NCBI RefSeq assembly: GCF_001758195.1 | Contig: NZ_MASR01000001.1 | Coordinates: forward strand, 1,178,001-1,242,000 | DNA from: Pseudohongiella acticola | GTDB lineage: Bacteria; Pseudomonadota; Gammaproteobacteria; Pseudomonadales; Pseudohongiellaceae | Length of the DNA: 64,000 nucleotides | Direction of reading: 5' to 3' | In this document: positions 16,793-24,693 of the stretch, in pieces | Layout: the number at the start of each line of letters is the position of its first letter | Position numbering within the stretch: the stretch's first letter is position 1 | Notes under the pieces: model-generated | Seen by the model: the letters and a program-made list of their open reading frames with translations, nothing else | Databases searched by the model: none | Told to the model about the DNA's origin: nothing | Translations under genes and position numbers: made by a program

Positions 16793-17713
16793 ATGACAAT
16801 TATTCGGGGTATTTCATTGGCCACCTGGTGTTTTCTGATGCAGGCAACCGCCCTTCACGCGCAGAACGTCAGCCAGGTTGGTGAAGGCAAATTCGGTGTC
16901 GTGGTGATGGCACATGGCGGACCACAGGCCTGGAACGAGGGCGTGACCGACATGCTGCGACCACTGAGCCGACAATATGATCTGGAAATCGCGTTTGGTA
17001 TGGCTGATGCCTATTCATTGCAGGAAGCCATCAGCAAGCTGGAATCGCGTGGCGTCACCGACATTGGCGTAGTGCGGCTGTTTATCAGCGGCGAAAGCTG
17101 GCTCGAGCGCACCGGACAGATTCTGGGCCTGCAGGAAGGAGCGCCGGAGCGACCAGAACCGGACCCACAAATGCATGGTGAGCATGGCAATCATGACACC
17201 GAAGCGCAGCATATGGGCCACCGTATGGAATTCTGGCGCGTGGACAGCGATGCCCGCTTTCGACTGAGCCAGGAAGGTCTGTCTGAAGCGCCTGAAATGG
17301 ACAAGGTTCTGGTCGATCGGGTGATGGCGCTTAGCAGCAATCCGGAGAACGAGGATGTGCTGATTCTTGCACACGGCCCCGGCGATGATGCTGAGAACGA
17401 ACGCTGGCTGCAGTATATCAATGAACGGGCAGCCGGTTTACGCAGTGGATACAATTTTAATGCTGTCAAGGTTGCTACCCTGCGGGAAGACTGGCCGGAA
17501 AAACGCGACGCCGCGCAACAGATCGTCCGTGATTATGTCGGAAGCGCCAATGCCGCCGGACGCAAAGCCCTGGTCATCCCCTACCGGGTTCATGGTTTTG
17601 GTCCTTACGCTGATGTGCTGGCAGGTCTTGACTATGTCGCCGATGAAACCGGTCTGGTGCCACACCCTGCGGTCGCCGACTGGATAGCCAGGCAGATACG
17701 CACTCTGGAATAA
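16793..17713 (+). CDS. Secreted CbiX/sirohydrochlorin-chelatase-like protein of the haem locus
   Basis: A 306-residue exported protein with a signal peptide ending near LHAQ and two chelatase-like halves. The first half begins with VVVMAHGGP, the second with VLILAHGPGDD. Near the end VIPYRVHGFGPYADVL resembles the second metal-site histidine region of CbiX/CbiK. Between the halves lies a His/Met-rich loop at residues about 127-145 (MHGEHGNHD, QHMGHRM). Cytoplasmic chelatases insert metal into tetrapyrroles. Export of this one, 3' of a haem receptor, suggests a periplasmic haem- or iron-handling role. GTG at 16790 is an equally possible start. Confidence 0.8.
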   Translation: MTIIRGISLATWCFLMQATALHAQNVSQVGEGKFGVVVMAHGGPQAWNEGVTDMLRPLSRQYDLEIAFGMADAYSLQEAISKLESRGVTDIGVVRLFISGESWLERTGQILGLQEGAPERPEPDPQMHGEHGNHDTEAQHMGHRMEFWRVDSDARFRLSQEGLSEAPEMDKVLVDRVMALSSNPENEDVLILAHGPGDDAENERWLQYINERAAGLRSGYNFNAVKVATLREDWPEKRDAAQQIVRDYVGSANAAGRKALVIPYRVHGFGPYADVLAGLDYVADETGLVPHPAVADWIARQIRTLE

Positions 17714-17804
17714 CCTGTGGCAGGCCATCCATTCCCCTTCCCCTGTCGGCTGGACGCGTCGAGTGTTAGCGGCTATGCTCCCTGCGTACTGGCAGGGGGA
17801 ACGA

Positions 17805-18500
17805 ATGATGAAAACGATTGGCATGCTCGGCGGCATGAGCTGGGAATCGACACAGAGTTATTACCGGTCCATCAACGAGGGCATCAAGGCCAGACTCGGC
17901 GGCCTGCACTCAGCAAAGATTGCGCTATACAGTGTCGATTTCGCGGAGATAGAGTCACTTCAGCATCGGGGCGAATGGGAACAGACAGCAGAAATTTTGG
18001 GCGACGCTGCGCTGTCAGTGCAACATGCCGGCGCTGATTTTCTGCTGATCTGTACCAACACCATGCACAAGGTGGCGCCGCAGATTCAGCGCCGTATTGA
18101 TATCCCGGTGCTGCACATTGCTGATGCCACAGCCCGGGTACTTTTAGCCGACGGCGTTTCCCGGGTGGGCCTACTGGGCACACGGTTCACCATGGAACAG
18201 GACTTCTACAGGGAACGCCTGCAGGCACAGGGAATCGACGTGCTTGTCCCGGGCGATGATGGCCGTAACGTGGTTCATGATGTGATCTACACTGAACTGT
18301 GCCTGGGCGTCATCAAAGACGACTCCAGAGCACGATACCTGGACATAGTTGCACGGCTGGCAGACAACGGTGCCCAGGCCATCATTCTAGGCTGTACCGA
18401 AATCGCGTTATTGATCCGTCAGTCGGACACTCAGGTGCCCCTGTACGACACGACCGCTATTCACGCCAGCGAAGCCATCGCCATGGCACTTGCTGAATGA
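17805..18500 (+). CDS. Aspartate/glutamate racemase family protein
   Basis: A 231-residue cofactor-independent racemase of the Asp/Glu/hydantoin racemase fold (YgeA-like). The two catalytic cysteines are in LLICTNTMHK and IILGCTEIAL, and the N-terminus KTIGMLGGMSWEST is characteristic. AGGGGGA lies just upstream; ATG 17805 or the adjacent ATG 17808 is the start. It probably interconverts L- and D-aspartate or a broader amino acid set. A D-amino acid dehydrogenase gene lies about 2.3 kb downstream. Confidence 0.87.
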   Translation: MMKTIGMLGGMSWESTQSYYRSINEGIKARLGGLHSAKIALYSVDFAEIESLQHRGEWEQTAEILGDAALSVQHAGADFLLICTNTMHKVAPQIQRRIDIPVLHIADATARVLLADGVSRVGLLGTRFTMEQDFYRERLQAQGIDVLVPGDDGRNVVHDVIYTELCLGVIKDDSRARYLDIVARLADNGAQAIILGCTEIALLIRQSDTQVPLYDTTAIHASEAIAMALAE

Positions 18501-18516
18501 AAACGCACGGGCAAGA

Positions 18517-18945
18517 CTAGTTAGCAAAGATGCGTGCCGCCAGCAACAGAATCACGGCATAGCGCAGGCCCTTGCCAAGCAACACCAACACCAGAAACAG
18601 GCTGAAACGCATACGCATGGTGCCGGCGACAAAGGTCAGCGGATCACCGACCACCGGCAACCAGGCAAACAGCAGGCTCCAGTAGCCATAACGCTTGAAA
18701 TGCCGTTGTGCTCGTTGCAAACTATCGCTGCTGACCGGAAACCAGCGCCGGTTCTGGAAACGCAGAACTTCGCGTCCCAGGTACCAGTTCACGCAAGAAC
18801 CCAGGGTGTTGCCCAACGTCGCCGATAACCAGAGCAGGGCCGGCGACAGGCCCTGCTGAAACAGCGCCAGCAACAGCACTTCGGATGAAGCCGGCAACAA
18901 CGTAGCGGCGAGAAAACCGGTAACAAAAAGCGAAAGGTAGGACAC
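18517..18945 (-). CDS. YqaA family inner-membrane protein (DedA-like)
   Basis: A 142-residue membrane protein of the VTT/SNARE-associated group. Membrane segments lie at about 3-28, 35-55, 85-108 and 115-140. The family stretch LPASSEVLLLAL is followed by GNTLGSCVNWYLGR, and LLFAWLPVVGDPLTFVAGTMRM lies in the middle. It starts with GTG. DedA relatives are linked to lipid transport and membrane potential; YqaA itself has no firm role. Confidence 0.88.
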   Translation of the reverse strand: MSYLSLFVTGFLAATLLPASSEVLLLALFQQGLSPALLWLSATLGNTLGSCVNWYLGREVLRFQNRRWFPVSSDSLQRAQRHFKRYGYWSLLFAWLPVVGDPLTFVAGTMRMRFSLFLVLVLLGKGLRYAVILLLAARIFAN

Positions 18946-18998
18946 GTGACACTCTATACAGTTGGGAATTCAGGCACGGCAATGACCGGTGGTTTTTT

Positions 18999-19229
18999 AT
19001 GTCGCGCACCCTGATTGTTGACCTGCGCATCAGTGCCGATGAGTTCCTGCGCCACTATCAAGGCTCGGCGCGCCATGTCTCCTGCTATGCCCGGGACGGA
19101 CGGCGCGTGCAATTCCCCACATCAATCCTGCAGCGTTTTATCAGTCACAACGGCATTGCAGGCAGCTTCAAGCTGGAGCTCGACGAAAACAACAAGCTGA
19201 TCTCAGTCTCGCAGGTTGGCAAACTCTGA
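18999..19229 (+). CDS. DUF2835 family protein
   Basis: A 76-residue protein of the DUF2835 family, seen in gammaproteobacteria. Its features are LRISADEFLRHYQGSARHV, then RDGRRVQFPTSILQRFI with HNGIAGSF following. Function is unknown; the size and composition suggest a small RNA- or protein-binding domain, which is inference only. It lies divergent from yqaA and convergent with the aldolase gene 6 bp away. Confidence 0.85.
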   Translation: MSRTLIVDLRISADEFLRHYQGSARHVSCYARDGRRVQFPTSILQRFISHNGIAGSFKLELDENNKLISVSQVGKL

Positions 19230-19235
19230 TGCCAC

Positions 19236-20003
19236 TCAATTGCGGTAGCCAGGATCCTTGGCATCCAGTGTGCGCAATAATCCCGGCCACAGCAACGGCG
19301 CCACTTTAGGCAATGTCTGCGACTGTTTACGTGTGGTCTCAATGGCCTGCTGGGACGGATAACACAGTTCACCACCGGCCTGGGCACGAATCTGTTTCTC
19401 GCAGGCGTTTTCCAGAAAATACATCAGCGTAAAGGCTTCCGGTATGGTCTTGCCCAGCGTCAGCGTGCCGTGGTTTCGCAGTATCATGATGTCCTTGTCA
19501 CCCAGATCCTGAACGATGCGTTCACGCTCTTCCAGATTCAGCGCGACGCCCTCGTAGTCATGGTAGGCAATGCGCGGATGCACCAGCATGGCGGTCTGGG
19601 TGATTGGCAACAGACCGTCTTTTTGTGCTGACACCGCCGTGCCTGCGTGATTGTGCAGGTGCATGACGCTGCCGGCGTCCTCACGCGCCATATGGATGGC
19701 ACTGTGGATGGTAAACCCGGCTGGATTCACCTTGTAGCCATTGTCGGACAGGATCTCGCCTTCCTTGTCGACCTTGACCAGCGACGAGGCCGTGATTTCA
19801 TGAAACATCAGTCCATAGGGATTGATCAGAAAGTGATGATCGCCACCGGGCACACGCGCAGACAGGTGCGTAAATATCAGATCATCCCAGCCAAAGTGCG
19901 CCACCAGGCGATAGGCCGCTGCCAGTTCGATACGAACTTGCCATTCTTCATCGCTGACATTATCCGGACGCGCGGAAAACAGGTCTTGGGGATTGGCACT
20001 CAT
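19236..20003 (-). CDS. Class II aldolase/adducin family protein
   Basis: A 255-residue cytoplasmic protein of the class II aldolase/adducin fold. Zn ligands fit HLHNHAGTAV, with a third histidine in ILRNHGTLTLG. The catalytic region LINPYGLMFHEITASSLVKV is present. Members of this size often lack known sugar-phosphate substrates and are annotated generically. It is upstream of no obvious sugar pathway here, so the substrate is open. Confidence 0.88.
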   Translation of the reverse strand: MSANPQDLFSARPDNVSDEEWQVRIELAAAYRLVAHFGWDDLIFTHLSARVPGGDHHFLINPYGLMFHEITASSLVKVDKEGEILSDNGYKVNPAGFTIHSAIHMAREDAGSVMHLHNHAGTAVSAQKDGLLPITQTAMLVHPRIAYHDYEGVALNLEERERIVQDLGDKDIMILRNHGTLTLGKTIPEAFTLMYFLENACEKQIRAQAGGELCYPSQQAIETTRKQSQTLPKVAPLLWPGLLRTLDAKDPGYRN

Positions 20004-20133
20004 GGGTCTTCTCCAGATCAGAAACTTGCTGATCGCAATTGTTGCGTTTTGCGCCGACGGTTTCCAGCATTTTCTGGTCTGTATGGGCTGAGCTCAACGG
20101 AATAGTCTGTCGTCCACTTGCGTCGGCGCGCTG

Positions 20134-20640
20134 CTAAACTATTTCCGGCGTGTCATCCGGCACCGGCAACTCCAGGGTTTCCTTGATTTCTTCCATGACA
20201 ATGTAACTTTTTGATTCGCGCACGCCAGGCAGCTTCAGCAGAATATCGCCCAGCAATTTTCGATATGACGCCATCTCCGAAATTCTGGCCTTGACCAGAT
20301 AATCAAAATCGCCGGACACCAGATGGCACTCCATCACATGCGGCAACTTGATGGCGGCACGCCGGAAGTCTTCAAAGATACTGGCAGACTTGGTGGTCAG
20401 GCTGATCTCGACAAAGACCAGCAGGTTTGCCTGCAGTTTGTGCGGATTAAGCCGGGCACCGTAGCTGATAATGAATTTCTCCCGCTCCAGTCGTTTGACC
20501 CGCTCCATACAGGGCGTTGTCGACAAACCCACCCGTTCGCCCAGATCGACGTATGAGATTCGCCCCTCGCGCTGCAGGATGCGCAGAATCTGGCGATCGA
20601 TCTTATCCAGCTCGCGACTGGAGGCTCTGCGAGTTTTCAC
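20134..20640 (-). CDS. Lrp/AsnC family transcriptional regulator
   Basis: A 168-residue regulator with an N-terminal winged helix (LDKIDRQILRILQREGRISY, then VGLSTTPCMERVKRLE) and a C-terminal RAM ligand-binding domain (about 75-155). It resembles Lrp itself, including VKRLEREKFIISYGARLNP. Divergent from dadA with a 190-bp gap, the classical place for a D/L-alanine-responsive regulator of amino acid catabolism (DadR/Lrp type). Whether it is the global Lrp or a local regulator cannot be settled from sequence. Confidence 0.88.
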   Translation of the reverse strand: MKTRRASSRELDKIDRQILRILQREGRISYVDLGERVGLSTTPCMERVKRLEREKFIISYGARLNPHKLQANLLVFVEISLTTKSASIFEDFRRAAIKLPHVMECHLVSGDFDYLVKARISEMASYRKLLGDILLKLPGVRESKSYIVMEEIKETLELPVPDDTPEIV

Positions 20641-20797
20641 ACTTTATTCCCGTTGTTATAAACATTTGCAGTGATTATCACTACGTCTGACCATTGAAAC
20701 AGAAAATACACGCAGTCGACCCATCTTACAATAGGCGCTTAGTCCATCCACAAACCAGCTTGCATAATTCAGTTTGCACAAGTCAGCGAGCTAAACC

Positions 20798-20822
20798 GAC
20801 AGGACAGGACAGGACAGGACAG
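20798..20822 (+). repeat. Five GACAG units running into the dadA Shine-Dalgarno
   Basis: The pentamer GACAG is repeated five times without error. The last unit merges into AGGAG (20821-20825), which lies 5 bp before the dadA ATG. Each unit also offers a weaker AGGA-like ribosome-binding core. Confidence 0.92.
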
Positions 20823-20830
20823 GAGTTAGT

Positions 20831-22183
20831 ATGCAGCACGTCAAACAAGGACACAGCCTGATTCTGGGCAGCGGCATCATCGGCATTACCAGCGCCTGGT
20901 ATCTGGCCAAAGCAGGTCATCAGGTGACGGTAGTTGACCGTCAGCCGGGTCCGGCCCAGGAAACCAGCTTCGCCAATGCGGGCATGATATCCCCTGGCTA
21001 TTCAGCGCCGTGGGCGGCGCCCGGGGTGCCGCTGAAAGCCATCAAGTGGTTGCTGTCCAGACATGCGCCACTGGCCATCCGGCCAACGGCGGACCTGAGC
21101 CAGTACCGCTGGATGCTGCAGATGCTGCGCAACTGTACCGCGGATCGCTACGCCATCAATAAGGAACGTATGATGCGCCTGGCCGATCACAGCCGCCAGT
21201 GCCTGATCGCACTGCGCTCGGAAACCGGCATTAACTATGAGCAGCGTCAACGAGGCACACTGCAACTGTTTCGCACCCGCAAACAGCGTGATGCGGCAGC
21301 GCAGGACATCACTGTGCTGCAGCAGCTGGGGGTGCCGTTTGAACTGCTCGATCAGGACGGTTGTATTCGTGCCGAGCCCGGTCTGGCCAGCAGCCGGGAC
21401 AAAATTTTTGGTGGACTGCGCCTGCCGCTAGATGAGACCGGTGATTGCCAGCTGTTTACCAAAGAACTTGAAGCACGCTGTCGTGCGCTGGGCGTGGCGT
21501 TCCGGTACGGATGTCGTATCGACACCTTGAACAGCGACGGCAATCGCATTACCGGCGTCAATATCATTGAGAGGGATGGCGGTACCGAAACGTTGACGGC
21601 GGACAACTACGTGCTGGCACTGGGCAGCTACTCGCCTGAACTGCTGCAACCACTGGGCATCAACCTGCCGGTCTATCCCGTTAAAGGTTATTCACTGACC
21701 GTTCCCGTACAGGACCAGAACAGGGCACCGGTGTCGACCATTATGGATGAAACCTACAAGGTCGCTATCACCCGCTTTGATGACCGCATCCGTGTCGGCG
21801 GCACCGCCGAACTGGCCGGCTTCGACTTGCGCCTGCGCAGCAAACCACTGGCAACCCTGCGCATGGTGGTCAACGATCTCTTCCCGGGCGGTGGTGATAA
21901 CAATGACACCCGTTACTGGGCTGGCCTGCGCCCGATGACGCCCGACGGTACACCGGTGGTGGGTGCAACGGCTCTCAAGAACCTGTTTCTGAACACTGGC
22001 CATGGAACTTTGGGCTGGACCATGTCTTGCGGTTCGGCACAGTTGTTGTCTGACATTGTCGATGGTCAACGCCCGGCAATTTCGACTGATGGGTTCGACA
22101 TTGGCCGCTACACAGGTCGGGATCCTGGGTCAGCCCACCCCTATCGACCGCAGGCACCGGCAGCCGGTTTCTACCACTCATAA
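20831..22183 (+). CDS. dadA: D-amino acid dehydrogenase
   Basis: FAD-dependent membrane-associated dehydrogenase that oxidises D-alanine and other D-amino acids to 2-oxoacids, passing electrons to the respiratory chain. The FAD motif is [17 protein letters not shown] (residues 13-29), and [20 protein letters not shown] is a DadA signature. The C-terminal [14 protein letters not shown] and [14 protein letters not shown] segments are also typical. The 450-residue length is slightly above the usual 432. Divergent Lrp-type regulator and pentanucleotide repeat at the ribosome binding site. Confidence 0.93.
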   Translation: MQHVKQGHSLILGSGIIGITSAWYLAKAGHQVTVVDRQPGPAQETSFANAGMISPGYSAPWAAPGVPLKAIKWLLSRHAPLAIRPTADLSQYRWMLQMLRNCTADRYAINKERMMRLADHSRQCLIALRSETGINYEQRQRGTLQLFRTRKQRDAAAQDITVLQQLGVPFELLDQDGCIRAEPGLASSRDKIFGGLRLPLDETGDCQLFTKELEARCRALGVAFRYGCRIDTLNSDGNRITGVNIIERDGGTETLTADNYVLALGSYSPELLQPLGINLPVYPVKGYSLTVPVQDQNRAPVSTIMDETYKVAITRFDDRIRVGGTAELAGFDLRLRSKPLATLRMVVNDLFPGGGDNNDTRYWAGLRPMTPDGTPVVGATALKNLFLNTGHGTLGWTMSCGSAQLLSDIVDGQRPAISTDGFDIGRYTGRDPGSAHPYRPQAPAAGFYHS

Positions 22184-22195
22184 GTGGTCTTCCCG

Positions 22196-22229
22196 GTGTT
22201 AAATGCAACTTTATGGTTGCATTTAACAC
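22196..22229. promoter_or_regulatory. Perfect 14-bp palindromic operator upstream of SRPBCC-arsR operon
   Basis: Arms GTGTTAAATGCAAC (22196-22209) and GTTGCATTTAACAC (22216-22229) are perfectly complementary across a 6-base spacer. A promoter overlaps: TTGCAT at 22217-22222, an 18-bp spacer, and TACTCT at 22241-22246. Binding by the ArsR-type protein encoded in this operon would block it. It also lies 12 bp after the dadA stop and could form an RNA stem, but there is no T-run. Confidence 0.8.
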
Positions 22230-22268
22230 TTGCCTTCGATTACTCTAAACGCAACCAGGAGGTTGCAT

Positions 22269-22754
22269 ATGAAAAATCAAGGCAAAACGTCAGATCAACA
22301 AACACAAGACAGTATTGTAAAGCTCGTTGATATCAAGGCGCCCGTGCCCCGGGTCTGGCAGGCCATCAGTGACCACCGGCAGTTTGGTGAATGGTTTCGC
22401 GTAAAACTGAACGAACCTTTTGTTGCTGGCGAAAAATCAACGGGCGTCACCACCTACCCCGGCTACGAAGGTTACGAGTGGCTGGCCATTGTGGAAACGG
22501 TGACACCAGAAAGCCTGCTGGCATTTCACTGGTATCATGAGGGTGAAGGCTCCGAGCTTGCCCTGAACGAAGAACCCACAACACGGGTTGAGTTTCACCT
22601 GCAGGCCATTGCGGGCGGTACTCGCCTGACCATTACCGAATCGGGGCTGTCCGCTCTGCCCGAATCACGACGTCAGGACATCATCCGCAGCAATACGCAA
22701 GGCTGGGACATCCAGGCCGATCACATTCGTGAATTCGTGGCCGAACATGCCTGA
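22269..22754 (+). CDS. SRPBCC (AHSA1-like) domain protein
   Basis: A 161-residue protein with the START/Bet v1-like fold: VDIKAPVPRVWQAISDHRQF, then WFRVKLNEPFVAGE and the C-terminal helix after LSALPESRR. Such proteins bind hydrophobic ligands or act as stress cofactors, with no fixed reaction. AGGAGG 6 bp before ATG sets the start; an earlier frame start at 22230 lies inside the promoter. It overlaps the ArsR gene by 8 bp, so the pair is translationally coupled. Confidence 0.87.
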   Translation: MKNQGKTSDQQTQDSIVKLVDIKAPVPRVWQAISDHRQFGEWFRVKLNEPFVAGEKSTGVTTYPGYEGYEWLAIVETVTPESLLAFHWYHEGEGSELALNEEPTTRVEFHLQAIAGGTRLTITESGLSALPESRRQDIIRSNTQGWDIQADHIREFVAEHA

Positions 22755-23088
22755 ATCATCTGGGCACTCGCATCATCTGCCGGAACTGGCCGTGCCGGTT
22801 TTTGCCGCGCTCGCTGATCCGACGCGGCTGGCATTGTTGAGCCGATTGCAGGACGGGCAGCCTCACGCCATCGTTGACCTGACCGAAGGCAGCGGTCTGA
22901 GCCGACAGGCCATCAGCAAGCATCTGACGGTATTACATGATGCCGGGTTGGTAGAAAGTCGGCGTCAGGGGCGCGAGAGCCGTTATCTGTACCGGCCGCA
23001 AGGCATGCAACAGGCGCGTAGCTACCTGGATAGAGTGGCACAGCAATGGGACGATGCCATTGATCGGCTGAAGGCGTTTGTTGAATGA
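22747..23088 (+). CDS. ArsR/SmtB-type transcriptional repressor
   Basis: A 113-residue winged-helix regulator: FAALADPTRLALLSRLQ, recognition helix LSRQAISKHLTVLHDAGLVE, and wing RQGRESRYLY. No cysteine cluster of the metal-sensing type is present, so it is not a metal sensor of the usual kind. ArsR-SRPBCC pairs are common, and the repressor generally controls its own operon. The perfect palindrome upstream of the operon is its likely binding site. Confidence 0.9.
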   Translation: MPESSGHSHHLPELAVPVFAALADPTRLALLSRLQDGQPHAIVDLTEGSGLSRQAISKHLTVLHDAGLVESRRQGRESRYLYRPQGMQQARSYLDRVAQQWDDAIDRLKAFVE

Positions 23089-23163
23089 CGCGAACGCTGA
23101 GCGCCGGGCCCTCAGCCAGGGGGGGCAGTAGCCATCAAGCCAGCTAATGATTCAACACAGGCC

Positions 23164-23619
23164 TCAGCACAGCGACACTATTGTTTTCCATTCGTCGTCG
23201 CTGACCGGCATCACTGACAGGCGATTGCCCTTCCTGACCAGTGCCAGTGACTCCAGTTGCGGCAGTACCTTGAGTTCATCCAGTGTAATCAGTCGCGGAA
23301 ATTTTCTCCCGAATATCATATCCACGGCCGTCCAGCGAGGGTTGTCGGGTGTGCTTTTTGCATCATAATAGTCTGACTTACTGTCAAACTGGGCAGGGTC
23401 CGGATAGGCGTCACGCACCACGGTGACCATGCCGGCAATGCCAATATGCTTGCAGCTGGAGTGATACACAAATACCTCATCACCTACCGTCATGTCCCGA
23501 ATGAAGTTGCGCGCCTGATAATTGCGCACACCTTCCCAGACAATCGCTATATCCGGCGATCGGGCAAAGTCATCAATACTGCATTCATCGGGTTCAGTTT
23601 TTACCAGCCACCTGGTCAT
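23164..23619 (-). CDS. EVE domain protein
   Basis: A 151-residue protein that is a single EVE (PUA/YTH-like) domain: WLVKTEPDECSIDDF, VWEGVRNYQARNFIRDM, VGDEVFVYHSSC, then the aromatic cage region around WTAVDMIF. EVE domains bind modified bases in RNA or DNA; stand-alone bacterial versions are conserved housekeeping-like proteins with unclear targets. No restriction or defence genes lie nearby. Confidence 0.9.
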   Translation of the reverse strand: MTRWLVKTEPDECSIDDFARSPDIAIVWEGVRNYQARNFIRDMTVGDEVFVYHSSCKHIGIAGMVTVVRDAYPDPAQFDSKSDYYDAKSTPDNPRWTAVDMIFGRKFPRLITLDELKVLPQLESLALVRKGNRLSVMPVSDDEWKTIVSLC

Positions 23620-23683
23620 CTTCGTTGTTCCTCAAAACCAATACCGTTATTCCGTCTGCAGCCTGCAAACCCAGCACGTCAAA

Positions 23684-24487
23684 TCAGTACGTTAAAACCG
23701 TGCGCAGCATCTGCAGTGCCAATAGAATTACCAGCGCCGCAAACAGTTTCTTGAGCGTGGCTACCGGCAGACTATGCGCCAGCTTTGCCCCCAGCGGGGC
23801 CGACAGGAAACTGGCCGCCGCCATCATCAGCACCGCCGGCCAATAAACGAACCCAACCGTGTAGGCTGGCAGGCTGGCAATACCCCAGCCATTCAGGATG
23901 TAACCCATCGACCCCGCGAGTGCAATGGGCAGACCCACTGCCGCGGACGTACCTATGGCTGTCTGCAACCGCACATTGCACCAGACCAGAAACGGCACCG
24001 TCATGGTTCCGCCGCCAATCGCCACCAGCGCCGACACGCCACCAATACCGCCGCCGACTGAGGAGAGCCCCGCCAGCCCCGGCAGTTCGCGGGCAGGATC
24101 AGGTTTACGATTAAGGATCATCTGCACAGCGACGTAGGTCATGAACAGGCAGAAGAAAATGGCCAGCGGCTGAGGTGACAGCCAGGCTGCCAGAAACGTC
24201 CCGGCAAAGGTGCCGACCACAATGCCCGGCGCCAACCCACGCACGGCTGGCCAAAGCACCGCGCCGTGTTTATTGTGGGCGCGAAGGCTGGCGATTGATG
24301 TCGGCACAATCGCCGCCATGGACGTGCCCAACGCCAGGTGCACAACGTAGTCGGGCGCAAACCCCTGCGCCACAAACATGACCGCGAGCACCGGCACCAT
24401 GACGGCGCCCCCGCCGATGCCGAACAGGCCAGCCAGAAAACCCGTGAAGATGCCCAGCAACAAATAACTGCCAATCCAGATTATCAT
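23684..24487 (-). CDS. TauE/SafE family sulfite exporter-like permease
   Basis: A 267-residue inner-membrane protein with about eight membrane segments arranged as two related halves. Each half starts with a Gly-rich motif: GFLAGLFGIGGGAVMVPVL and GGIGGVSALVAIGGGTMTVP. These are the signature of the TauE/SafE/YfcA group, which exports sulfite, sulfoacetate or other organic anions. The substrate is unknown here. Divergent from phoD. Confidence 0.92.
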   Translation of the reverse strand: MIIWIGSYLLLGIFTGFLAGLFGIGGGAVMVPVLAVMFVAQGFAPDYVVHLALGTSMAAIVPTSIASLRAHNKHGAVLWPAVRGLAPGIVVGTFAGTFLAAWLSPQPLAIFFCLFMTYVAVQMILNRKPDPARELPGLAGLSSVGGGIGGVSALVAIGGGTMTVPFLVWCNVRLQTAIGTSAAVGLPIALAGSMGYILNGWGIASLPAYTVGFVYWPAVLMMAAASFLSAPLGAKLAHSLPVATLKKLFAALVILLALQMLRTVLTY

Positions 24488-24617
24488 TTATGCCTCGCGC
24501 TGCTTTTCATGAAAACTCAATGCAGGCAAACATCGCATACCTCAGGGTGCTTGTCTAACAGGTGTTGTTGTAGCATATATCTGTATAACCGGCGCTTTCC
24601 AGATAAGCTCGGCAGGC

Positions 24618-24651
24618 CTGTCACCGACCTGTCGTACTCGCGCACTAGCAT
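24618..24651 (+). promoter_or_regulatory. Pho box and -10 element of phoD
   Basis: Two direct repeats, CTGTCAC (24618-24624) and CTGTCGT (24629-24635), are separated by four bases, the exact PhoB 7-4-7 layout. A -10-like TAGCAT follows at 24646-24651, 10 bp after the second repeat, which is the spacing expected when PhoB replaces the -35 element. Confidence 0.8.
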
Positions 24652-24693
24652 AGAGCACAAACAAATCATTCCATCGCAATAAGGTGTCCTCTC

